Assembly: GCF_002080045.1 (NCBI RefSeq)
Contig: NZ_MUIN01000003.1
Coordinates: 255,501-319,500, forward strand
DNA: 64,000 bases
Reading direction: 5' to 3'
DNA from: Pseudomonas sp. Bc-h
GTDB taxonomy: Bacteria > Pseudomonadota > Gammaproteobacteria > Pseudomonadales > Pseudomonadaceae
A program made the translations under genes and the position numbers. Positions 21,641 through 30,526 of the stretch are shown here, in pieces; the stretch's first letter is position 1, and the number at the start of each line of letters is the position of its first letter. The notes beneath the pieces are model-generated. The model did not search any database and had not been told where the DNA came from. It saw only the letters and a list, made by a program, of their open reading frames with translations.

Positions 21641-23134
21641 ATGACCACCCTGACTCATGCTGACTGGGAAAAACGCGCCCAGGATCTGAAAATCGAAGGC
21701 CGCGCCTTCATCAATGGCGAATACACCGACGCCGCTTCCGGCGCCACCTTTGACTGCATCAGCCCGGTCGATGGTCGATTCCTCGCCCACGTCGCCAGCA
21801 CTGATGCCGCAGACGCCCAGCGCGCCGTCGAAAACGCTCGTGCCACTTTCAATTCCGGTGTCTGGTCGCGTCTGGCGCCGGTCAAGCGCAAGGCGGCGAT
21901 GATTCGCTTTGCTGCGCTGATCAAAGAAAACGTCGAAGAGCTGGCCCTGCTCGAAACCCTCGACATGGGCAAGCCAATCAGCGACTCCTACGGTATCGAC
22001 ATTCCAGGCTCCGCGCAGGCGTTGAGCTGGAGCGGCGAGGCCATCGACAAGCTGTACGACGAAGTCGCTGCTACTCCACACGATCAACTGGGCCTGGTGA
22101 CTCGCGAACCAATCGGCGTTGTGGCGGCCATCGTGCCGTGGAATTTCCCGCTGCTGATGGCGTGCTGGAAACTGGGCCCTGCGCTGTCGAGCGGCAACTC
22201 GGTGATTCTCAAGCCTTCGGAAAAATCCCCACTGACCGCCATTCGCGTCGCGCAGTTGGCTGTTCAAGCGGGCATTCCGGCCGGCGTGCTCAACGTCCTG
22301 CCAGGTTATGGCCACACCGTCGGCAAGGCGCTGGCGCTGCACATGGACGTCGACACGGCGGTGTTCACCGGTTCGACCAAGATCGCCAAGCAGTTGCTGA
22401 TCTACGCGGGCGAATCGAACATGAAGCGTGTCTGGCTGGAAGCCGGCGGCAAGAGCCCGAACATCGTCTTCGCCGACGCGCCGGACCTGCAGGCTGCTGC
22501 TGAATCCGCCGCCAGTGCCATTGCCTTCAACCAGGGAGAAGTCTGCACCGCAGGCTCGCGTCTGCTGGTTGAACGCTCGATCAAGGACAAATTCCTGCCA
22601 ATGGTGATCGAGGCCCTGAAGGCCTGGAAGCCGGGCAATCCGCTGGATCCGGAAACCACCGTCGGCGCGCTGGTGGACACGCAACAGATGAACACCGTGC
22701 TCTCGTACATCGAAGCCGGTCACACCGACGGCGCCAAACTGGTCGCCGGTGGCAAGCGCATCATGCAAGAGACAGGCGGCACCTACGTCGAGCCGACAAT
22801 CTTCGACGGCGTGACCAATGCCATGAAAATCGCGCAGGAAGAGATCTTCGGCCCGGTGCTTTCGGTGCTGACCTTCGATACCGCTGAAGAAGCAGTGCAG
22901 ATTGCCAACGACACGCCTTATGGCCTGGCCGCAGCAGTGTGGACAGCCGATCTGTCCAAGGCACATCTGACGGCTCGCGCATTGCGCGCTGGCAGCGTCT
23001 GGGTCAACCAGTACGACGGCGGCGACATGACTGCGCCGTTCGGTGGCTTCAAGCAATCGGGCAACGGCCGCGACAAGTCGCTGCACGCGTTCGACAAATA
23101 CACCGAACTGAAGGCGACCTGGATCAAGTTGTAA
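21641..23134 (+). CDS. kauB: NAD(P)-dependent aldehyde dehydrogenase KauB/PuuC-like
   Basis: 497-aa aldehyde dehydrogenase closely resembling Pseudomonas KauB, which oxidises 4-guanidinobutyraldehyde and 4-aminobutyraldehyde in arginine/polyamine catabolism. Motifs: VPWNFPLLMACWKLGPAL, catalytic Glu in WLEAGGKSPNIVF, catalytic Cys in AFNQGEVCTAGSR, and EEIFGPVLSV. A strong GAGGAGG precedes the ATG. The substrate is assigned by resemblance and by the polyamine genes around it. Confidence 0.88.
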   Translation: MTTLTHADWEKRAQDLKIEGRAFINGEYTDAASGATFDCISPVDGRFLAHVASTDAADAQRAVENARATFNSGVWSRLAPVKRKAAMIRFAALIKENVEELALLETLDMGKPISDSYGIDIPGSAQALSWSGEAIDKLYDEVAATPHDQLGLVTREPIGVVAAIVPWNFPLLMACWKLGPALSSGNSVILKPSEKSPLTAIRVAQLAVQAGIPAGVLNVLPGYGHTVGKALALHMDVDTAVFTGSTKIAKQLLIYAGESNMKRVWLEAGGKSPNIVFADAPDLQAAAESAASAIAFNQGEVCTAGSRLLVERSIKDKFLPMVIEALKAWKPGNPLDPETTVGALVDTQQMNTVLSYIEAGHTDGAKLVAGGKRIMQETGGTYVEPTIFDGVTNAMKIAQEEIFGPVLSVLTFDTAEEAVQIANDTPYGLAAAVWTADLSKAHLTARALRAGSVWVNQYDGGDMTAPFGGFKQSGNGRDKSLHAFDKYTELKATWIKL

Positions 23135-23154
23135 GGTCTCGCGTTGCAAAACGT

Positions 23155-23220
23155 GTAGCAGTCCGGCTTGCCGGCGGCAGCGTATTTTGAAGGACCGCCG
23201 TCGGCAAACCGGGCTGCTAT
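23155..23220. repeat. REP palindrome pair (family A)
   Basis: GTAGCAGTCCGGCTTGCCGG at the left and an inverted GTCGGCAAACCGGGCTGCTA at the right. Same family as 3258-3322. It lies between the kauB stop and its terminator. Confidence 0.75.
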
Positions 23221-23247
23221 GGGTTATCGCAGATTCAAATTCGACAG

Positions 23248-23283
23248 CAGCCGGGTTTCCCTCAAAGAGCCCGGCTGTTTTGT
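23248..23283 (+). terminator. kauB rho-independent terminator
   Basis: Perfect 8-bp stem CAGCCGGG/CCCGGCTG with a 14-base loop followed by TTTTGT, after the REP element. Confidence 0.75.
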
Positions 23284-23312
23284 CTCATCCCTTAAGCCAC
23301 AGGAGCGTGGTG

Positions 23313-24458
23313 ATGCGCTGGGGTACTTATTTCGCGGTGCTGTCGTCCGTGCTGAGCGTCGGTCTGGCGCTGGGCGTGAGCATGCCGCTGGTGTCGTTGC
23401 GTCTGGAAGCCTGGGGTTACGGCGCCTTTGCCATTGGCGTGATGGCTGCTATGCCCGCCATTGGCGTTCTGCTGGGCGCCAGTCTTGCCAGTCGACTGGC
23501 GTCGATGCTCGGTACCGCGAACCTGATGCGCCTTTGCCTGTGGGGCGGTTCGATTTCCGTGGGTTTGCTGGCGCTCCTGCCCAATTACTGGATCTGGCTG
23601 GTACTGCGGCTGATGCTCGGCGTGATCCTGACCATGGTCTTCATCCTTGGCGAAAGCTGGATCAACCAACTCGTCACCGAAAACCTGCGCGGCAAGCTCG
23701 TCGCGCTTTACGGCAGTTGTTACGCCCTGAGCCAGTTGGGCGGCCCGTTATTGTTGGGCGTCATCGGCACCGTGCACGATTACGGCTTCTGGGTGGGCAC
23801 CGCACTGCTCGCGACCTCGCCGTTCCTGCTGTTGGGCAGAACCGGCGCGCCGAGTGCCGAGTCGAGCCACGTTACGTTGAGCGATCTGGGAGGCTTCTGT
23901 CGGCAGATGCCTGCGATTGCCTGGGCGATTGCGTTATTCGCCGGGTTTGAGGCGATGATTCTGACGCTGCTGCCGGTGTATTGCCTGCAACAGGGCTTCA
24001 CCCCGGAAGTGGCGCTGGCGATGGTGAGCACCGTGGTGGTGGGGGATGCGCTGCTGCAGCTGCCTATCGGGGCCTTGGCCGACAAGATCTCTCGTCGTCG
24101 ACTGTTCTCCGGCTGCGCACTGGCGTTGATGCTGTCGAGCCTGGCGATCCCGTTACTGGTGGATACGCAAGCGATCTGGCCGCTGTGGGTGGTGTTCGGC
24201 GCCAGTGCGGGCGGGCTGTTTACTCTTTCGCTGATTCTGATCGGCGAGCGGTACCGAGACGATGCGCTGGTGCGCGCCAATGCTCACGTAGCGCAGCTGT
24301 GGGGCATCGGTTGTCTGCTCGGGCCTCTTGCAGCAGGGGCTGGCAGTCAATGGATCAGTGGCCAGGCGCTGCCGCTGCTGATGGCGGCGGGGGCGTTGGG
24401 GCTGGTGATCCTGTCGCAACGCCCGAGAGCATTCGGTGCACAGCCCGTCGCGGCTTAA
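23313..24458 (+). CDS. MFS transporter (YcaD-like)
   Basis: 381-aa 12-helix major facilitator protein. Start MRWGTYFAVLSSVLSVGLAL at the ATG 23313 with CAGGAG upstream; the open frame extends to 23187 but the added part runs through the terminator. The intracellular loop 8-9 has LADKISRRRLFSG, the MFS signature. The fold resembles YcaD-type exporters; substrate unknown. It converges with, and overlaps by four bases, the phospholipase-D-like gene. Confidence 0.85.
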   Translation: MRWGTYFAVLSSVLSVGLALGVSMPLVSLRLEAWGYGAFAIGVMAAMPAIGVLLGASLASRLASMLGTANLMRLCLWGGSISVGLLALLPNYWIWLVLRLMLGVILTMVFILGESWINQLVTENLRGKLVALYGSCYALSQLGGPLLLGVIGTVHDYGFWVGTALLATSPFLLLGRTGAPSAESSHVTLSDLGGFCRQMPAIAWAIALFAGFEAMILTLLPVYCLQQGFTPEVALAMVSTVVVGDALLQLPIGALADKISRRRLFSGCALALMLSSLAIPLLVDTQAIWPLWVVFGASAGGLFTLSLILIGERYRDDALVRANAHVAQLWGIGCLLGPLAAGAGSQWISGQALPLLMAAGALGLVILSQRPRAFGAQPVAA

Positions 24459-26044
24459 AGCATCTTTTCAAGACCCACTGCGCTGCTGAACCAGGCGTTC
24501 AGTCGGCGCCACCAGTCGCCGGGCTCCTTGTACAGCGTGTGAATCTTGCCGTTGTCTTCCGTGACCCAGACCACGCGATCATTTTCCAGCTTTGCCTGAT
24601 AGCTTATGGCGGGCGCCATACCCTGCAGCGCCAGTTCACGAAGGTATTCGGTCAATTCCGGGCTGTCGACCAACACACCGACTTCGGTGTTCCATAGCAC
24701 CGAGCGCGGGTCAAAGTTGAAGGAGCCGACGAAGGTTTTCTGCCGGTCGAAAATCATCGCTTTACTGTGCAGACTGGATTCGGAGCCACCCTTGAGCGTT
24801 CTGGTGCGCAAGAAACTCGGCCCGCTGCCCCGGTTGCTTGGGTCACCTGGCTGGCGGCGCAGCTCGAACAGCTTCACGCCATGGGCCAGCAGCGCCTTGC
24901 GATAGGGCGCGTAGCCGCCATGCACGGCGGGTACGTCGGTGGCCTCCAGAGAGTTGGTCAGCAGACTGACCGACACGCCCTTGTCTGACAGCCCCGTGAG
25001 ATAGGTCACTCCATCCTGACCCGGCACGAAGTAGGCCGAGATCATCATCAGTTCCTGGTGCACATTCAGCAGGTCCGGGCTCAATTGGGTGGTGAGCAAC
25101 AGATGCGGGTCAGGTTCTGCGCGTGAAAGGACTTTGGTCGGCGCGTCCCACAGAGCCTGGTTATGCGCCCAGATCAGTTCGTTGAGCCAGGTTCTCATGC
25201 GTGGCTGGGTTTTGTAGGCCATCAGCCTTTCATAGAGCGCTTTTTTCTCGACGTGGGCCTGTTCCAGCGAAGCTGCCAGTCGCTTGCGGGCCTTGGCCAG
25301 ATCCTTCATGTCCGGCGGCCAGTAGATGAAATCATCGACCGGTTTGCTCAGGGTGCTGTTCCAGTACTGATCGAAGCTGTGACCCAGTTGCTCGGCCACA
25401 GGCCCCACGCTGAGCATGTCGATATCGGTGAAGTTCAGGTTGGGCTCGGCGTCGAAGTACTCGTCGCCCAGATTACGGCCGCCGACGATCGCCACCGCGC
25501 TGTCGGCCAGCCACAGTTTGTTGTGCATGCGCCGATGCTGCAGCGACAGGTTGAACAGCCTGCCCAGCGCACGCGTTGCCCCGGTGCTGCGCCCCAGGTT
25601 GAGAGGGTTGAACAAGCGGATCTGGATATTGGGATGAGCGGCAAGCGTCGCTATAACTTCATCGAGGCCGTCGCTGGTGGTGTCGTCCAGCAGGATGCGC
25701 ACCCGCACGCCACGGTCGGCAGCCTTCAGCAGTTCATCGATCAGCGCCCGCGTGCTCAAACCATCGTGGACGATGTAGTACTGCAGATCGAGACTGGTCT
25801 TGGCATTGCGAATCAACTCGGCCCGCGCCATGAAGGCCTCGGTGCTGTTGGGCAGCAGGCGAAAGCCCGAGCGCCCTTCATGGGGGGCGGCCTGAGCCAT
25901 GATCGAGCGGCCGAAAGACGATTGGGAAGCCGGCAATGCCTGGCTGGGGCCGTCTTGCTGCGCAGGCGTACCGGCACAACCGCTGACGGCAAGGGCAAAG
26001 GCCAGAAGTAGGGACAGTGCCCATTTGTTCGTCAACACAGTCAT
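24455..26044 (-). CDS. phospholipase D-like lipoprotein, ClsC/YmdC-type
   Basis: 529-aa protein with a lipoprotein signal (lipobox AVSGC, Cys about 23) and two HKD motifs: HNKLWLADSAVAIVGGRN and HSKAMIFDRQKTFVGSFNFD. Two HKD motifs with GG/GS after each mark cardiolipin synthase-type phospholipase D enzymes. The lipid anchor and resemblance to YmdC suggest a phosphatidyl-transferase at the inner or outer membrane; cardiolipin synthesis is inference. Confidence 0.85.
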   Translation of the reverse strand: MTVLTNKWALSLLLAFALAVSGCAGTPAQQDGPSQALPASQSSFGRSIMAQAAPHEGRSGFRLLPNSTEAFMARAELIRNAKTSLDLQYYIVHDGLSTRALIDELLKAADRGVRVRILLDDTTSDGLDEVIATLAAHPNIQIRLFNPLNLGRSTGATRALGRLFNLSLQHRRMHNKLWLADSAVAIVGGRNLGDEYFDAEPNLNFTDIDMLSVGPVAEQLGHSFDQYWNSTLSKPVDDFIYWPPDMKDLAKARKRLAASLEQAHVEKKALYERLMAYKTQPRMRTWLNELIWAHNQALWDAPTKVLSRAEPDPHLLLTTQLSPDLLNVHQELMMISAYFVPGQDGVTYLTGLSDKGVSVSLLTNSLEATDVPAVHGGYAPYRKALLAHGVKLFELRRQPGDPSNRGSGPSFLRTRTLKGGSESSLHSKAMIFDRQKTFVGSFNFDPRSVLWNTEVGVLVDSPELTEYLRELALQGMAPAISYQAKLENDRVVWVTEDNGKIHTLYKEPGDWWRRLNAWFSSAVGLEKML

Positions 26045-26089
26045 CCAGAAGTCACACCATGGCGATATGACCGCATTTTCCGCAAAAGG

Positions 26090-27520
26090 TTAAATCATCG
26101 GGGTCGCTTGACCCATGAGACGCGCCGCCATTGCGCCGATCTTGCGCACCGCTTCCTCGATCTTCGGCGTCGGCTTGGCGGCGAAGTTGAGTCGCAGGCA
26201 GTTTCTGTATTTGCCGGAGGCGGAAAAAATGCTGCCAACGGCGATCTGTACGCCTTGCCCTTCAAGCGCTCTGTTCAGACGCAGGGAGTCGAAGTCTTCC
26301 GGCATCTCGATCCACAGCATGAAGCCCCCTTGCGGGCGACTGACTCGCGTGGCCTCGGGGAAGTAACGCGTCACCCAATCGGTCATCAGATCGCGGCTGC
26401 GCTGATATTGGCCGCGCATCCGGCGCATGTGCGGTTCGTAGTGCCCGGCTTGAAGAAACTCCGCGATCGCCAGTTGCGGCTGAGTCGCCGTGGAGCCAGT
26501 GCTGATGTATTTCATGTGCAGCACTCGGTCCAGATAGCGGCCCGGCGCTACCCATCCCACGCGCAAACCGGGGGCAAGGGTTTTGGAGAACGAACTGCAA
26601 AGCAAGACTCGTCCGTCTTCGTCGAAGGATTTGATCGTGCGCGGGCGAGGGTAGTGGTAGGCAAGGTCGCCATACACATCGTCTTCGATGATCGCCACGT
26701 CGAACCGCTGAGCAAGTGTCAGCAAGGCGCGTTTACGATCCTCGGGCATGATGTAACCCAGCGGGTTGTTGCAGTTGGGCGTCAGCTGTATGGCCTTGAT
26801 CGGCCATTGTTCGAGGGCCAGTTCCAGCGCGTCGAGGCTGATGCCGGTGATGGGGTCGGTAGGTATTTCCAGCGCTTTCATGCCCAGGCCCTTCAACGCC
26901 TGCATGGCGCCGTGAAAGCTCGGCGAGTCGACCGCGACGATGTCTCCCGGCTGGCAGATCGAGCGAATACTGACCGCCAGCGCCTCCTGCGCGCCTGTTG
27001 TGATCACCAGATCGTCCGGGCCGACATTGGTCCCGGAATCCAGTAACAGGCGTGCGACCTGATCGCGCAGGCATTGGGTGCCGTTGATGTTGTCGTAATA
27101 CAGCCCGGGCATGTCCTGGCGACGGCTGATCTTGCCCAGTGCCTGAGTCAGCGGGCGCAGCGTGGGGCTGGTGATGTCCGGCATGCCGCGGGCGAACTGC
27201 ACGACATCGGGGCTCGGGACGGCGCGGGCCAATTCCAGCACCTGATCCCACTGTGAAATATCCACAGGCCGCTGCGCGGGGCGTCCTACGACTGGCAGGG
27301 CAGGAGTCTTGCGACTGGCGGGAACGAAGTAACCCGACTTGGGGCGCGGCGATGCCAGACCGTTGTCTTCCAGCAATCGATACGCCTGTTGAACGGTGCT
27401 CAGGCTCACCCCGTGTTCGACGCTCAGCGCTCGTACCGACGGCAGCCTGTCGCCCGGGCGATAGAAGCCGCTTTCGATGCGTGTGCCGAGTAATTCTGCA
27501 AGGTTGACGTAGAGGGTCAT
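26090..27520 (-). CDS. MocR-type GntR/aminotransferase regulator
   Basis: 476-aa regulator with an N-terminal GntR winged helix (GDRLPSVRALSVEHGVSLST, about residues 21-40) joined to a fold-type I PLP aminotransferase domain. The PLP lysine lies in LCSSFSKTLAPGLRVGW. The ATG at 27520 has GGGAG; an upstream extension to 27613 enters the operator region. MocR proteins sense PLP adducts of amines. It is divergent from a DUF1127 gene, with repeated ATACAG half-sites between them. Confidence 0.88.
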   Translation of the reverse strand: MTLYVNLAELLGTRIESGFYRPGDRLPSVRALSVEHGVSLSTVQQAYRLLEDNGLASPRPKSGYFVPASRKTPALPVVGRPAQRPVDISQWDQVLELARAVPSPDVVQFARGMPDITSPTLRPLTQALGKISRRQDMPGLYYDNINGTQCLRDQVARLLLDSGTNVGPDDLVITTGAQEALAVSIRSICQPGDIVAVDSPSFHGAMQALKGLGMKALEIPTDPITGISLDALELALEQWPIKAIQLTPNCNNPLGYIMPEDRKRALLTLAQRFDVAIIEDDVYGDLAYHYPRPRTIKSFDEDGRVLLCSSFSKTLAPGLRVGWVAPGRYLDRVLHMKYISTGSTATQPQLAIAEFLQAGHYEPHMRRMRGQYQRSRDLMTDWVTRYFPEATRVSRPQGGFMLWIEMPEDFDSLRLNRALEGQGVQIAVGSIFSASGKYRNCLRLNFAAKPTPKIEEAVRKIGAMAARLMGQATPMI

Positions 27521-27555
27521 GGGCGTACTCCCGCACAGTGTCGCGTCGGTTGACC

Positions 27556-27656
27556 GATACAGATAGCGCGAAAATACAGCATTCAGGCGCCAATGTATGG
27601 GGTCTGTATGCAAAAAATTAGAATTCTTTGGATCTGTAATGGTTTTCCATACAGAC
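27556..27656. promoter_or_regulatory. candidate MocR operator array
   Basis: Five ATACAG/CTGTAT-like half-sites fall within 101 bases (27557, 27574, 27604, 27634 as CTGTAA, and 27649). Two form a perfect 9-bp inverted repeat, GTCTGTATG at 27602-27610 and CATACAGAC at 27648-27656. They lie between the MocR start and the DUF1127 start. Confidence 0.6.
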
Positions 27657-27698
27657 GCATCATGGAATCACTTGAAACCTATGATGAGGTGTCTGGAA

Positions 27699-27932
27699 AT
27701 GAGCGGGACGAGCGATGTTCGGTTGACGCTGTATGCACAGGAATTGGTCAGGGAGCAGGAAATCTCTGCTCGGGTAAATGCGCCGAAAGGGTTGAGCCTT
27801 TGGGGTCTGTTTCAACATCGGCGAATGACTCGACGGGCGCTGTTGAGCTTGACCGGCGATCAGCTGCGTGACATCGGCCTGAGTTACGAACAGGCTCGCT
27901 GCGAAGGGCTCAAGCCGTTCTGGAGAGAATGA
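27699..27932 (+). CDS. DUF1127 domain small protein
   Basis: 77-aa product ending in a DUF1127 (YjiS-like) domain: RRALLSLTGDQLRDIGLSYE followed by ARCEGLKPFW. The start ATG at 27699 has GAGG nine bases upstream; longer frames to 27597 would overlap the operator array. DUF1127 proteins are small Arg-rich factors, some of which bind RNA or respond to phosphate stress. Likely the MocR target. Confidence 0.75.
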   Translation: MSGTSDVRLTLYAQELVREQEISARVNAPKGLSLWGLFQHRRMTRRALLSLTGDQLRDIGLSYEQARCEGLKPFWRE

Positions 27933-27953
27933 TGGGGCTCAGCGCAACTCTCT

Positions 27954-28051
27954 GTGGGAGACGTCGCAGGTTACGACGGCAGCGAATGCGGTGTGTCAGG
28001 CAGCCTTTACGTTGACTGACACCAGGCGTTCGCGAGCTAGCTCCCTCCCAC
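27954..28051. repeat. REP-like inverted repeat (family B)
   Basis: GTGGGAG at the left and CTCCCTCCCAC at the right, with GCGAGCTAGCTCCC inside, match the family-B element at 40311-40401. It fills the gap between two convergent genes. Confidence 0.5.
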
Positions 28052-28068
28052 AATGATTGAGTCGATGT

Positions 28069-29379
28069 TCAGACCAGTTCTTTGAGCCGATGCCAGAGCA
28101 TGCCCAACGCCAATAAAGGCGAGCGCAAATGTTTGCCGCCGGGGAACGTCATGTGCGGGACTTTGGCGAACAGTTCGAAGCCTGCGCTGTACTGACCGCT
28201 GATAGCCTCAGCCAATAACTTGCCCGCCAGATGCGTGGCATTCAGGCCATGGCCGGCATACGCCTGTGCATAGAACACGTTCGGATGTTCATTCAAGCGC
28301 CCGATCTGCGGCAACCGGTTGGCGCCGATGCCAATCATCCCGCCCCACTGAAAATCGATTTTCACGTCCTTGAGCTGGGGGAACACCTTGAGCATTTTCG
28401 GCTGCATGTACGCGCCGATGTCTTGAGGATCGCGTCCCGAATAGTGGCAGGCCCCGCCGAACAGCAGGCGCTTGTCTGCCGTAAGCCGGAAGTAATCCAC
28501 AGCCACTCGCTGATCGCACATGGCGCTATTGCGTGGGAGCAGTTGTCGGGCCAGGTCATCACCCAAAGGCTCGGTGGCGATGATGTAGCTGCCTGCTGGC
28601 AGCACCTTGCCGCTCAAGTTCGGGTCCAGATCATTCAAATAGGCGTTGCAGCCCAGCACCAGCGTGTCGGCACGCACCACGCCCTGCGCGGTATGGACCC
28701 TGACTTGCGCTCCGTATTCCAGGCGTGTCACGGCGGAGTGCTCGAACAGCTGGACCCCGAGGGATTTCGCGACGGCGGCTTCGCCCAATGCAAGGTTCAA
28801 TGGATGCAGGTGCCCCGAACCCATGTCCAGCATGCCGCCAGCGTAGTTGCCCGAATCTATGACGCTGCGGATATTCTCGGGCTGTATCAGCTGCACTTCA
28901 TGGCGATAACCCAGCCCCCGCAGTTCCTCGGCATCTTCGGCAAAGCCTGCAAACTCCTTGGGTTTGTTGGCCAGATCGCAGTAACCCCAAGTGAGATCGC
29001 AATCGATCTGGTACTTCTCCACTCGCTGCCGGACGATTTCGACGGCTTCCAGCCCCATCAGTTTTAGCTGGCGCACGCCCTCATCGCCGATCACATCGCG
29101 AAAGCGTTCGACATGATGGCCTACACCGCGAATCAACTGGCCGCCATTACGGCCGCTGGCGCCCCAACCGATCTTGCGCGCTTCCAGCAATGCGACGCTC
29201 AGGCCGCGCTCAGCCAGTTCGATGGCCGTGTTCAGCCCCGAGAACCCGCCGCCAACCACGCAGACGTCCACCTTCACATCGCCTGTGAGGGCAGGGTATT
29301 CGGGCTGCGGGTGGCTACTGGCCGCGTAATACGAGGCAGCGTGGCCGCAGGCATTGGTTTGTCGAACGCGGGCGTCCAT
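28069..29379 (-). CDS. puuB: FAD-dependent oxidoreductase PuuB-like (gamma-glutamylputrescine oxidase)
   Basis: 436-aa DAO-family flavoenzyme. The N-terminal FAD motif is VCVVGGGFSGLNTAIELAER, followed by GWGASGRNGGQL, and the C-terminal YAGHGLNATHLAGKLLAEAI contacts FAD. It resembles PuuB/PauB enzymes that oxidise gamma-glutamylated putrescine. The ATG at 29379 is chosen; a longer frame to 29490 exists but lacks homology. Neighbouring kauB and pauR support a polyamine role. PauB paralogues differ in substrate, so the exact amine is uncertain. Confidence 0.8.
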   Translation of the reverse strand: MDARVRQTNACGHAASYYAASSHPQPEYPALTGDVKVDVCVVGGGFSGLNTAIELAERGLSVALLEARKIGWGASGRNGGQLIRGVGHHVERFRDVIGDEGVRQLKLMGLEAVEIVRQRVEKYQIDCDLTWGYCDLANKPKEFAGFAEDAEELRGLGYRHEVQLIQPENIRSVIDSGNYAGGMLDMGSGHLHPLNLALGEAAVAKSLGVQLFEHSAVTRLEYGAQVRVHTAQGVVRADTLVLGCNAYLNDLDPNLSGKVLPAGSYIIATEPLGDDLARQLLPRNSAMCDQRVAVDYFRLTADKRLLFGGACHYSGRDPQDIGAYMQPKMLKVFPQLKDVKIDFQWGGMIGIGANRLPQIGRLNEHPNVFYAQAYAGHGLNATHLAGKLLAEAISGQYSAGFELFAKVPHMTFPGGKHLRSPLLALGMLWHRLKELV

Positions 29380-29519
29380 GTCGGTTTTCTCTGGGTGCCG
29401 TTTGGAAAATTTTACGGAGGGTAGCCCGTCGGTCGGCGCCGGAGCAAGGAAGGCCGAGCGGCTGTCACCTGTCCGGAGGCTGGGGCACAATGACGGCTTT
29501 CACAGGGAAAACTCTCGCG

Positions 29520-29873
29520 ATGAGCTGCAACAGCCAGAAAATCCGTGATTTGCGGCGGCAGATTCCGTCCTTCGAATGCGTACCCGGCTGCCATGATTGC
29601 TGCGGGCCGGTGACGACGTCGTCCGAGGAGATGGCGCGCCTGCCGCGCAACACAGCCGCCGAGCAGGAAGCGGCGCTCAACGAGCTGAACTGTGTGCATT
29701 TGGGGCCCAACGGTTGCACGGTCTATGAGGAGCGGCCACTGATCTGCCGTCTGTTCGGCACCACACCCACGTTGCCGTGCCCAAACGGCCGTCGCCCGGA
29801 CGTTCTTATCCATCCAGCAGTGGAGAAACAGGTCCACGAATACATCGCCTCGACACGACAGGTACTGGTCTGA
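29520..29873 (+). CDS. YkgJ family CxxCxxCC protein
   Basis: 117-aa small protein with the Cys cluster ECVPGCHDCCGPV near residues 18-30 and later Cys in LNCVHLGPNGCTVYEERPLI and CRLFG. This is the zinc/iron-chelating YkgJ/UPF0153 family. The ATG at 29520 is preferred to 29490. Function is not established in the family. Confidence 0.85.
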   Translation: MSCNSQKIRDLRRQIPSFECVPGCHDCCGPVTTSSEEMARLPRNTAAEQEAALNELNCVHLGPNGCTVYEERPLICRLFGTTPTLPCPNGRRPDVLIHPAVEKQVHEYIASTRQVLV

Positions 29874-29882
29874 AGCCTTTGC

Positions 29883-30371
29883 TTACTCCGGAATCGGCAG
29901 ATTCAGGCTCTCTTTCACCTCTTCCATCACGATATAGCTCTTGGACTCCCGCACATGGGGCAGTTTGAGCAGGATGTCGCCCAGCAGCTTGCGGTAAGAC
30001 GCCATCTCCGAAATCCGCGCCTTTACCAGATAGTCGAAATCCCCTGACACCAGATGGCACTCCAGAACATGGGGCAGTTTCAGGACCGCTCGGCGGAATT
30101 CCTCGAAAGTGTCGCCCGATTTGTAGTCCAGGCTGATCTCCACGAACACCAGCAGACTAGCCTTCAGGTTCTGCGGGTTGAGCCGGGCGTTGTAGCCCAT
30201 GATGATGCCTTCACGCTCCAGGCGGCGGACCCGTTCCGTGCAGGGCGTGGTAGACAGGCCCACGCGTTCGCCCAGCTCCGTAAATGAAATTCTGCCGTCG
30301 TTCTGGAGGATGCGCAGGATATTGCGGTCGATCTTGTCCAACTCGCGTTTTGACTGGTGCTGGGTGCGCAT
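29883..30371 (-). CDS. dadR: Lrp/AsnC family regulator DadR
   Basis: 162-aa Lrp-type regulator: N-terminal helix-turn-helix (ISFTELGERVGLSTTPCTER) and C-terminal RAM effector domain ending VMEEVKESLNLPIPE. It is divergent from dadA, the position of DadR, which activates the dad operon in response to L-alanine in Pseudomonas. The intergenic inverted repeat at 30439 is a likely binding site. Confidence 0.92.
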   Translation of the reverse strand: MRTQHQSKRELDKIDRNILRILQNDGRISFTELGERVGLSTTPCTERVRRLEREGIIMGYNARLNPQNLKASLLVFVEISLDYKSGDTFEEFRRAVLKLPHVLECHLVSGDFDYLVKARISEMASYRKLLGDILLKLPHVRESKSYIVMEEVKESLNLPIPE

Positions 30372-30438
30372 TTCAAAGCCCCTCTGCTAAAGCCTTGGTT
30401 GGCGGTAATTAGCGCTGAATATAGGCGCTTATATAGTG

Positions 30439-30460
30439 AAAAGCACTGCTCATTGCTTTT
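30439..30460. promoter_or_regulatory. candidate DadR operator
   Basis: Perfect 7-bp inverted repeat AAAAGCA-8-TGCTTTT midway between divergent dadR and dadA, 67 bases before the dadA start. Lrp-type proteins bind such AT-rich dyads. Confidence 0.55.
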
Positions 30461-30526
30461 TATACTGCCCACATCCTTGCTTAAAACTTCAAAACGTCAG
30501 CGGATATCCGCGATGAGGAAATCAAC

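Noticed and set aside
21596..23149. 517-codon open frame opposite kauB
   Set aside because: Antisense to a full aldehyde dehydrogenase; composition looks like a shadow of its codons.
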